Positions 56,075-64,000 of a stretch of DNA of 64,000 nucleotides are shown piece by piece; the first letter of the stretch is position 1, and each line of letters opens with the position of its first letter. Under the pieces are notes generated by a model. That model searched no databases and was not told the DNA's origin. It saw only the letters and a list, made by a program, of their open reading frames with translations. The translations under genes were made by a program, and so were the position numbers. Source of the DNA: Tetrapyrgos nigripes (taxonomy: Eukaryota > Basidiomycota > Agaricomycetes > Agaricales > Campanellaceae); contig JAACJM010000112.1 in the NCBI GenBank assembly GCA_013368315.1, positions 62,001 to 126,000 of the forward strand. The letters are read 5' to 3'.

Positions 56075-58261
56075 ATGCGCCTCTTAAGCACGAAAGAAAA
56101 CTTCAAGATCGTGGAGTTCTTTACGGATATTCCCCGCTATGCTATCCTCTCTCACACTTGGGAACAGGAAGAGGTTACGTTTCAGGATATCCAGAACCTC
56201 GACATCGCTAAATCCAAAGCCGGCTTTCGTAAAGTCTTGGGAGCTTGTCTTCGTGCTCGTCGCTATAATTTCGATTGGATCTGGATTGACTCGTGCTGCA
56301 TCAATAAAGAAAGCAGTGCCGAGCTCTCCGAAGCGCTTAATTCAATGTACCAGTATTACAGGGATGCAGCAGTTTGTTACGTCTATCTATCTGATGTCTC
56401 TGCAGCGTATCATCCTCGAAATTCCAAATCCAACTTCAGAAACAGCAGATGGTTCAAGAGGGGTTGGACACTTCAGGAATTACTCGCACCCGAATTCGTC
56501 GTGTTTTTGGATAAGGACTGGAAAAGGATTGGGACCAAGTGGAGCTTGCGGGATGTGGTCTCGACGGTTACTACTATTCCAGTGGATATATTCGAGGGAC
56601 AGCGGGATATTGACCAATACAGTGTGGCTCAGAGGATGTCATGGGCTGCGTTTCGAGAGACTACGAGGCCGGAGGACCAGGCATATTGTTTGTTGGGGAT
56701 TTTTGGTGTCAGTATGTCAGTGATCTACGGGGAAGGTGGCATGAAAGCCTTCATGCGGTTACAGCAGGAGATTATCAGGATTTCCGATGATCACAGTATC
56801 TTTGCTTGGGTTGCCGCATCGCTCAAGGAGGAGCTGGAGGAGCAATGGCAGAACCCGTGCACTTTCTCAGCCAGGAGAGACATCCCAAGGGGTTTGCTAG
56901 CTCAATCGCCCTATGAATTTAGGATGTCAGGCGATGTGCAGGCTTCAACTATGCAACTCAGCGACAACAAATCATCCTATTTTTTCAGTAACAATGGCCT
57001 CCATATCCATCTTCCTCTTGATTCTACCTCTTCCAGCATCACCCGGGCAATACACTCCTCCTCCTCCTCCTCCTCCTCCTCCTCGAGCTCTGAGCACTCT
57101 GGCAAAAGCATCTTCCTTGCACACCTACTCTGCCAGTCCAAAAGAGATGGTAGATACCTGACCGTTTATCTCCGACGGACAAGTGCACATCAATATGTAC
57201 GGTGTTCGGACGAGGTATTCTTGACAAGCTCACCGCCGGCAACGGATGACCTCCAGGAGCTCACCGTCAAAGAGCCTTTAGTCACAAGGCGCAGGGTCCA
57301 AGCTGAATCTTTGTCCTCACGATACAACGTCGAATTTCTTCGATCGGCTTCGGACTTCTATTATCAATCCTCTCAGCAACAGGGGTCGGGTTCTCTTGAG
57401 GTCTCTTGCATTGGTGAGCAGTCTCTTACTGCTTCTCATGCATTTGAATCTGGGACTCGAGTTAACTGCAAGTCTCGGAAAACTGGAGATTCTTTCAGCA
57501 TCGTCTTTGCAAAATATAGCCAGCCTTTCCTGCAGATAAACCAGGAGTCTGTCTTTGATGTGTCCACTAGAGATGATACACTCCTAGGAAGACTGAACAG
57601 CGGAAACTACATCATGGTTACATCAGAGAGGAGAGGAGATTTGCAGGAGCAGATCGAAATTGGTTATCTTGCTAAAGATAATCCTGAAATTCGCCTCTGG
57701 ACAGGTCCATTGCGACTCCCCGATTTAGGCATTATGGTCCCTTCCAGGCTGACTCGGAGTGTGGCAGACTCATTCGATTATCATCTCAAGTTCGAAGGGA
57801 TCTTTCCCCCTGATCCCTTTGGCATGATTACTCAAGATATGGCCTATGTTGCTGTCTTTCGACCACATCCCGATGATCCGAAGGAATGCGACTATCATTC
57901 ATTCCGCGTACTCACATACCGATGGAAAGACTCTAAAAAGAAAATGGAGCGCATCCTTCATGTTGCATGTGGGCTCGAAGGATCTTCGATTTGGACTGAT
58001 GTTATTGTGCAAGACTCTTCCTCTCATAAAACTTGTGAACATGTTTGGAAATCCTATCTCGACTCTAAGTCAAGGGCTCAGAAGCGGTTGAAGGGAGGAG
58101 CATTCGCCCAAGCGGGTGGAAATCATTATGGGGTTGTCTCTGTGACTGCTGAAATACAGAGGACTGAAAATCTGCAGCTGGGCGATTACTTGTTGCACCT
58201 GAATCTATTGGAATTTTTGGAGCGTTTAGGTACTGATTTTTTCTCGAATGATATATTGTAG
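56075..58261 (+). CDS. HET-domain (heterokaryon-incompatibility type) protein
   Basis: A single exon of 728 codons, starting MRLLSTKENFKIVEF as agaric HET proteins usually do. The HET domain occupies about residues 20-160: YAILSHTWEQEEVTFQD, IWIDSCCINKESSAELSEA, YYRDAAVCYVYLSDV and RWFKRGWTLQELLAP. It is followed by the conserved DQAYCLLGIFGVSMSVIYGEG and by a C-terminal part of about 450 residues with no recognised NACHT, WD or ankyrin repeats. HET domains trigger cell death after fusion of incompatible strains and are related to TIR-type NADases; many mushroom copies have no known partner. A run of 12-13 Ser within AIHSSSSS (about residues 325-345) comes from a CTCCTC repeat and interrupts otherwise normal sequence. 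Length is typical of single-exon agaric HET proteins. Confidence 0.88.
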   Translation: MRLLSTKENFKIVEFFTDIPRYAILSHTWEQEEVTFQDIQNLDIAKSKAGFRKVLGACLRARRYNFDWIWIDSCCINKESSAELSEALNSMYQYYRDAAVCYVYLSDVSAAYHPRNSKSNFRNSRWFKRGWTLQELLAPEFVVFLDKDWKRIGTKWSLRDVVSTVTTIPVDIFEGQRDIDQYSVAQRMSWAAFRETTRPEDQAYCLLGIFGVSMSVIYGEGGMKAFMRLQQEIIRISDDHSIFAWVAASLKEELEEQWQNPCTFSARRDIPRGLLAQSPYEFRMSGDVQASTMQLSDNKSSYFFSNNGLHIHLPLDSTSSSITRAIHSSSSSSSSSSSSEHSGKSIFLAHLLCQSKRDGRYLTVYLRRTSAHQYVRCSDEVFLTSSPPATDDLQELTVKEPLVTRRRVQAESLSSRYNVEFLRSASDFYYQSSQQQGSGSLEVSCIGEQSLTASHAFESGTRVNCKSRKTGDSFSIVFAKYSQPFLQINQESVFDVSTRDDTLLGRLNSGNYIMVTSERRGDLQEQIEIGYLAKDNPEIRLWTGPLRLPDLGIMVPSRLTRSVADSFDYHLKFEGIFPPDPFGMITQDMAYVAVFRPHPDDPKECDYHSFRVLTYRWKDSKKKMERILHVACGLEGSSIWTDVIVQDSSSHKTCEHVWKSYLDSKSRAQKRLKGGAFAQAGGNHYGVVSVTAEIQRTENLQLGDYLLHLNLLEFLERLGTDFFSNDIL
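57046..57083 (+). repeat. CTCC trinucleotide repeat with conserved flank inside the HET gene
   Basis: CCCGGGCAATACACTCC followed by eight or more CTC units. The same flank and repeat occur at 60150-60180 and, reversed, at 13316-13346. Confidence 0.8.
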
Positions 58262-58860
58262 ATATTATTTACAAAAGACTAATCATCGCTGTGAGTCTGT
58301 CGCTCAATACCTCATTATGAACTCATCATCTATCCCTTATCCTTCCTGCACTTCCGTAGCATCTCATTCTCACTATCATTTCCCCTTGTCCTTACACTAC
58401 CTTCACCATTTTTCAGACTCCTATCACTTGTTCATTTCCATACACCTAAACTTGTCTGATATATAAAATTAAACCCCGAGAGACTCGCTCAGCATTCTTC
58501 GTCTTCCGGGTCTCTCGGGTACTTATTTATTCATCCTTCATCCACACTCACGGAGTCTCGGTAGACCTTATCACTATCACTGATCAGTTTATTTTCGCGT
58601 TACCTTGCCATCTCTCCGAGTCTCTCGTTTTTCTACGTACTTCTGTATGCGCTTTCCGGGCACCTGGTTTTTCAAGCTCACAGGTCAAGCTCACTCCTCC
58701 AGCTACTCTTGAACCATCTGACAATGATACGAAAGCTGCCTAAATGTCCTGAAATGCCCAAGTGCCTTCAATAATCCATAAATTTCTCTTGAATATGTAT
58801 AAACTATTTTCTAGCTTTAAAGTCCACATGATCGCGTTGGGCAAAATTGCCACGCGACTA
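58262..58860. other. 3' flank of the HET gene
   Basis: Pyrimidine-rich sequence with scattered ACTCTCGG or GTCTCTCGG-like words (58477-58630). No gene is recognised. Confidence 0.4.
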
Positions 58861-58864
58861 CTCG

Positions 58865-59019
58865 TTGATTTACGTCTATGGAGCGAGATTTGTGATTCAG
58901 GAATGGGTTAAGGAAGGAATAAAAAAAACGCTCTGTACACTTCGCGTTTTTGGCCTGTTTTGAATTCCTTCCTTAACCCATTCCTGAATCACAAATCTCG
59001 CTCCATAGACGTAAGTCAA
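58865..59019. repeat. Near-perfect inverted repeat, 56-bp arms, 43-nt loop
   Basis: Arms 58865-58920 and 58964-59019 are complementary over 56 bp with one mismatch (GATTTACG against GACTTACG). The loop is 43 nt and includes eight A residues. Weaker complementarity seems to continue outward for some bases. Transcription across it in either direction would give a long RNA hairpin. No coding gene overlaps with confidence. Confidence 0.9.
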
Positions 59020-61015
59020 CAAGATGTCACGCTTTGGGTATCGACTCGTTCCTTAAAAGAGCGAAACATCCCCCGATATTTCGCTAATCCGTTCCCTCAA
59101 ATTCGAGCGTGGGGAATCCTCCAAGCTTCCAGTAGACTCTCGAGCTATTGGCAAGACTGGTCTAGTGGTACCGGTATTTCGTACGTCCTAAGTTTGGGAA
59201 GGTAGAAAAGTTAGATTTTGATGGCAAGGAAAAGTCTGCGGCCGTCTGTTACGAGTCATGTCTGTCAATGGTCATGGAAGTAGATCTTGTAAGTCTATCC
59301 TCGCATTTCGGTTTCTTCATGGCTTAGGCTTCTCGTTCAATCACTAAAGCCCAAATGATTGATCCCACTGTTAGGATTTATCGCGTCGCTGATCGCTGTG
59401 GCGCTTTTTATGTCCAGAAAGAGGACGCGAAAAGAGCCCTGGGGGTATGTAATAATGGACATGATCTCTACGCGCAGGGATGTTATTCCCTCGACTCCCA
59501 CCACCATCATCCAAATTGCAAAACTGCAATCCAACCTATTCATACCGTCCATTCTCCACAAAAGTTGGACAACACACTATATACACTTCAAGCTCGCCTG
59601 TGACCGAGTGTCTTGTATTCTCAAAGTCGAAATAACGACTTCTACGCCGTCTACAACGACGAGCTCAAAAATTTCTCCTCGTTCCGCGAGTTACTGCGTG
59701 ACTGTCACGCAGTTCTCACGAATACCTTTGCGCTAGACCCCCCTCTCAATACACGCATACCGTCCGATCTGCCCTGCGTGGTGTTAAGATATACATTACT
59801 ACAGCCTCCCCCATTACTATCCCCGTTACCTATCTCTCCCTTCCTCTGCTCGAGACACGCAATAGTTTCGTGTTGGCTCTCTCACCCTAGTCTTTGAGAA
59901 AATTCCATTATTCGTGCCACTCGAATATTGCTGCTAAAAGATGTCACCTATTACTGTACTTACATAGCTTACCTTTTCAGGTATCTTGGCGGTCGCCATG
60001 ACCAGATGGATCTACAGCAGTTTAAACGTACTGTGAGCTCGTCCTCCCTGGAAGTGGTTGCGCCCGGGACAATGATGTACCTATTAGTATTACGTACAGT
60101 AGCTACATCGGGTTGCCTCCCGGACCCCCGGCGTATCAGTTCTTGGTCCCAGCCCGGGTAATACACTCCTCCTCCTCCTCCAAGACAAGGCCAACAACAG
60201 GCGTACATATATGATACGTGAAGTTAGACGGCCACATCTTTTGATGATAGAACTCGTGAAGATCCGGATTCAAAGAGAGCAGTCAATCAATCTTCCGTTT
60301 CACCCGTAGCTTCAATTGGGTTAACTCGTTGGGTCCTAGTACTTTTCTTCCCAAGCTCCGGGGCATTGAAGGGGTTCATGGAGGATTTCACGAGGTGAAC
60401 CCACGATACAGAGGGCTAGTCAACCTGGAGATTTGCATGGACTGGTGGGTAAACGGACAGAAGAGCCTAGAACGGTAAGGTCTAGGGTCCCTATCAAGAG
60501 AGCACCTGCTTCGGACTTTGAAATAGTATACGTACCGAAACACATTGAACGAGGTAGTACGCTTGGAACAACATTTGGATCCCCTTCTCAATGACAATCT
60601 CATTATCAAAGACATGTCCCAGTATACCAAGGGTTACATAGCGTATTTTACAGACGATCGGTATGTATGTTATTGTTGTCATTGCCTCACCGTTCGAAGC
60701 CTCGTTCGTCATTGATTGTAAGTATCTGGAAAGGCAAAATCGGATGTGTTCGCTACAAGGGTGTTGAAGTGACGTATATCTCGGCAGGTTAATTTAGGAT
60801 CCTGCATATGCCGATAAGGATTGGGGACGACAACACCTGCAGCCTGTGGTATTAGGTTCAGAATAAATTTGAGAGTACTTGGGATACTACTTAGTTTACT
60901 GGTTTGTAACTGGTTATGCCCAGTGAAGGCTTTCGAAGTGCATTCTTCCACTGCGTCATGTTGAATGAGCATGAGCTTCAAAAATTGCGGATTTGTGCAG
61001 AGTCGTTTTTCACTT
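59020..61015. other. Unassigned region, possible decayed gene
   Basis: A plus-strand segment at 59360-59440 reads PLLGFIASLIAVALFMSRKR, a membrane-helix-plus-basic pattern, and ends at a GTATGT donor. Near 60105 one frame reads GLPPGPPAYQFLVPA, reminiscent of the proline-rich hinge of cytochrome P450s, but no haem-binding region is found. I consider it a possible decayed membrane-enzyme gene and cannot name it. The copy of the CCCGGG-AATACACTCC repeat at 60150-60180 lies here. Confidence 0.3.
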
Positions 61016-61177
61016 GGCCAAATCGTTGACTGAGTTTTGCACAATTGACAAGCATCCTGCATAACATCGTATGTTTTTCATCCAAGCTATCAAGCAGGCC
61101 AAATCATTGACTGAGTTTTGCACAATTGACAAGCGTCCTGCATAACATCGTATGTTTTTCAACCAAGCTGTCAAGCA
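61016..61177. repeat. Two tandem copies of an 81-bp segment
   Basis: The segment beginning GGCCAAATCGTTGACTGAG at 61016 is repeated from 61097 (GGCCAAATCATTGACTGAG) with a few substitutions, ending with CAAGCAG. The pair lies 120-280 bp upstream of the start codon of the secreted protein at 61296. Confidence 0.85.
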
Positions 61178-61295
61178 GCTATCAGCTTTGGAAATTTAAC
61201 TACTTTCAGTCTGTTTTTCAGATGCACTATCCGATTCGAGCAATGGGTTCGTATATAAAGGGTCAAAGGACTTCAGCTTTCCTCAGACTCGCAAC

Positions 61296-62017
61296 ATGTT
61301 CTTCAACAAGCTCTTCTTTGCGGTGCGTACATCATTTGCTGTACAGGCTGTCTACTAGACTCACATCTGCTTGATACAGATCCTTCCTTTCTTCCTCGCC
61401 GGAAGCCAAGCTCAGCTTGTCCCTAATGCAGCTCGCGCCTCAAACCTCCACCCAGTCAGCATCGTTGGCGATGCTACTGCCGTAGCAAACGAGTTGAACC
61501 ATGGTACTCGGATCTATTACCAGCCACCCGGTGGGGGTATCAGCCAAATTTGCACCAACGAAGCTTTCGCTGCTGGAGGGGATACTACTTGTGACGCTTC
61601 AGTCGTACCTTCTCAATATGTCTTGCCTGGCACACCCATCGTTGCCACCACTGCTCTGACTAATGGCGGTGCTTTTGACGAGGTGAATATTGTATTGCGA
61701 CGATTTTTGACTTTTCAACTGACGTCGGACGGCCTTAGATTCACGTTTTCTTCTTGTCGCCAGACTACATCCTTAGTGAATGGCGCTGGACTAGTGCGGG
61801 TGGACCTAGATTCGGCGACGGTTGCCCCAACTGCGTCACCCATAGCGCGTTTGGAGCTGTAAACGGCAGTGAGGTCTTGTACGCCATTCAAAGTTCCAGG
61901 CCGGCAACCAAACTACGAGTTGGTTTCGTTAGTGTTGCGTCCCCGACTACGATTACTGAGGCTACGTGGAACTTCAACACGAACGTATGGTCCCTTGCCG
62001 TTCTTCCCGATATGTGA
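61296..62017 (+). CDS. Small secreted protein, lectin-like (possibly fucose-lectin related)
   Basis: Three exons (61296..61322, 61380..61682, 61739..62017) give 202 residues. The first exon codes only nine residues; joined to exon 2 it gives a clear signal peptide (MFFNKLFFAILPFFLAG, cut near SQA). The chain contains ELNHGTRIYYQPPGGGISQI, IHVFFLSPDYILSEWRW and VLYAIQSSRPATKLRVGF, beta-rich segments with aromatic positions like the blades of fungal fucose-binding (AAL-type) beta-propeller lectins, but it is about two thirds of their usual length and I see no complete set of blades. Four Cys residues could form disulfides, as expected outside the cell. The acceptor at 61738 was chosen because it restores the IHVFFLSPDY strand. 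Lectin activity is a guess; secretion is well supported. Confidence 0.65.
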
Positions 62018-62249
62018 TCCCTGTAGACAACTTGTTCTCTTAAGACGGTCCATATACTAGTACAAATCGTGTATCAGGATGTATATTGCAGTTACTGGAT
62101 GACAAATGGAATGTTTTCTGTCGGGAAGGCTGAAGCTGACACAGAATGCCTGCCGTGACTTGATGACCAAGCGAGTGATTCGTCAGATTTGCAAATTCTG
62201 CTTCTGGTTATCGCGGCCATGGCTTGCTTACACTCGTTACCCTTCCACA

Positions 62250-64000
62250 ATGTCCTCCTCTTTCGACTTCTCCCAATGGCCTCCCAATCTCTCAAATGAT
62301 GAGCTACAGCAGCTTCAGCTTCGTGCTACTTGCTATGCACTAGCGCATGGTCTTCTTTACCTCCCTCCGGGAACTCAACCAGCAATCCCAACATCTGCTA
62401 TTCATGCGCCGATATCTCTCTTCCCAGCTCCCTTTCCCCGGCAATTGTTTGAGCAGGCAAAGAGGCTACAGTCTATCTATAACGTGCTATACGCAAGAGT
62501 AGCTCTGGACACACAATTTCTCGACGAAGTCATGGGTACGGAGACGGGCGTAGGGAAAGTCGATGATTTTGTGGGTAAACTGTGGACTGGATGGAAGGAT
62601 TTGAGAAACCAGGGACTTGAACAGGTTTGTGACGTTCTTTCCAGCGTGTACGGTGTCGTTCTGAGATACCAGCCAAGCCTTTGCATCTAGGATTATTTCG
62701 CTCAGACTACCTCCTTCACTCCGCGAATAAGGAGACAACATTGAAGCAAGTCGAGTTTAACACTATTTCGTCATCGTTTGGACCACTTTCCCAGCGCGTG
62801 TCCGAGCTACACCGGTATGTCTCTTCCATAGTCGCATGTTTACAACGGACCACTAACCTGTCCGGTTACTGTTTTAGACACCTTTATGCCTCCACACGCT
62901 ACTTCGACTCTTCAAGTTTCCTGACCCCGGCCAATTTTCCAGCAAACGAAACCACAACTGGACTTGCAGAAGGACTCGCCGCCGCTCATAAGGCCTATAA
63001 CGTTCCAGGGTAGGGTATCCCTTGTGTCTGGCTTTTTATGAGACACTCACCAGCCCTTCCACGCCCAACAGCTCCCGAATTCTCTTTGTCGTCCAGCCAG
63101 GCGAACGAAATGTCTTTGACCAGCTATGGTTGGAATATGAGCTTATAGAAAGGTATGTGACAATTAATACGTCTGTCTCTACGTGAACCATCTGAGCATC
63201 ACTTACTAACTCTTTCCATATTTTCATATCAACAGGCATCAAATTGCTGTCATCCGCCTTACCCTTGACGAACTCAACTCTAGGGCTTCTGTCGAGAGTG
63301 TCAACGCTCCTCTCTTCATTCTACCCGCTCCGTCCTCCGCATCTTCCTCCTCGGCTGCCTCTGGATTCACCACCTCTTCCACATCCGAGCCCTCTTCAAG
63401 TCGCCCAATTGAAATATCCACGATCTACTTTCGTTCCACCTACACCCCTACCGATTTCCCTACCCCAGCACACTTCGAGACTCGCTTCACCCTCGAAAAA
63501 TCCCGTGCAATAATTTGCCCTTCTATCCCTCTCCAGTTAGCCGGAGGAAAGAAGGTCCAAGAGGTATTGACACGAGAGGGTGTCGTTGAGCGTTTCCTTG
63601 GAGCAGACTACTCTAAAGAGGCTATCCACGAGTTGAAGGAGAGTTGGATGGGCATGTGGGGTCTGGACGTGTACCCTTTACCCTCCTCTTCCTCTCTCTC
63701 TGGCAACGACGAATCGACCTCGGTCTTCAACAACCTCGTCTTGAAACCCCAACGCGAAGGCGGAGGAAACAACGTCTATAAATCCGATATCCCTCCTTTC
63801 CTCGCTAGACTCCCAGAAGACGAAAAACCAGCGTGGATCGTTATGGAGATGATTGAGACTCCGAAGGATGTGGGTGGGTATCTCGTTAGGTCGGGAGGTG
63901 GAGACGAGTTGGTTAGGGCGGAGGTAGTGAGTGAGCTTGGGATGTTTGGGTGGGCGTTGTTTGGCGAGGGTGTGAAGGCCTTGGACGGTAACAAGGGCAA
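62250..64000 (+). CDS. gsh2: Glutathione synthetase, 5' part, continues beyond window
   Basis: Exons 62250..62624, 62678..62814, 62878..63009, 63072..63152 and 63236 to the window end. The protein opens MSSSFDFSQWPPNLSNDE and shows the eukaryotic glutathione synthetase blocks LHLGLFRSDYLLH, LKQVEFNTISSSFGPLS, ILFVVQPGERNVFDQLWLEY, SRAIICPSIPLQLAGGKKVQ, VLKPQREGGGNNVYKSDIPP (ATP-grasp glycine-rich region) and AWIVMEMIETP. The enzyme joins gamma-glutamylcysteine and glycine with ATP in the cytosol, the last step of glutathione synthesis. About 497 codons are inside the window, close to a full-length enzyme, so only the last part is missing. The second exon uses an AAG acceptor, inferred from the need for PLHLGLF; the other junctions are canonical. 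An in-frame extension upstream of 62250 exists but is not conserved in character. Confidence 0.92.

Noticed and set aside
60709..61062. 117-codon minus-strand frame
   Set aside because: No known motif, overlaps the 81-bp tandem repeat, and has no splice or promoter support.

Overview
The window looks like nuclear DNA of an agaricomycete mushroom (Basidiomycota). Genes are split by many introns of about 50-70 bp with GTRNGT donors. The gene content includes an AA9 LPMO, a large HET-domain protein, an F-box protein and several families I know as multicopy in agarics. I cannot name the species. No rRNA, tRNA or CRISPR was recognised.

Layout. (1) 1-8 kb is ordinary host DNA: a secreted AA9 LPMO, a small GNAT acetyltransferase and a long coiled-coil protein ending in a CaaX box. 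(2) 8-31 kb is dominated by a family of single-pass membrane proteins: intact genes at 12.5-14.2 kb (minus), 24.1-25.6 kb and 28.9-30.3 kb (plus), a frameshifted paralogue at 8.6-9.0 kb and a 5' relic at 11.5-12.4 kb. They share a signal peptide, a variable ectodomain, one membrane helix, two RPFD-type cytoplasmic repeats, a short coiled coil and a terminal PPxY motif. An F-box gene (16.7-22.4 kb) lies between. A tandem segmental duplication of roughly 5 kb (about 20.6-25.8 and 25.8-30.6 kb) produced the last two receptor-like genes and a second, 3'-truncated F-box gene.

(3) 31-56 kb is a transposon graveyard. It holds four Tc1-like TIR elements (one intact, one with a single frameshift, two identical-type long-TIR derivatives, with nesting), a Ty1/copia retrotransposon whose 3' LTR is split by one of these, three decayed genes of agaric multicopy families (one TET/JBP-like 2OG-Fe(II) oxygenase), and scrambled fragments of housekeeping genes: BRR2 helicase, a dynamin and a Cdc7/SepH-type kinase. 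In one place BRR2 and dynamin exons are joined in frame.

(4) 56-64 kb returns to host genes: a single-exon HET-domain protein, a strong 56-bp hairpin, a small secreted protein with lectin-like features and the 5' part of glutathione synthetase running off the right edge.

Co-operation between genes: the duplicated receptor-like cluster with conserved cytoplasmic PPxY tails and divergent ectodomains, lying some 26 kb from a HET gene, is the best candidate here for an undescribed sensing or recognition system. That link is inference only.
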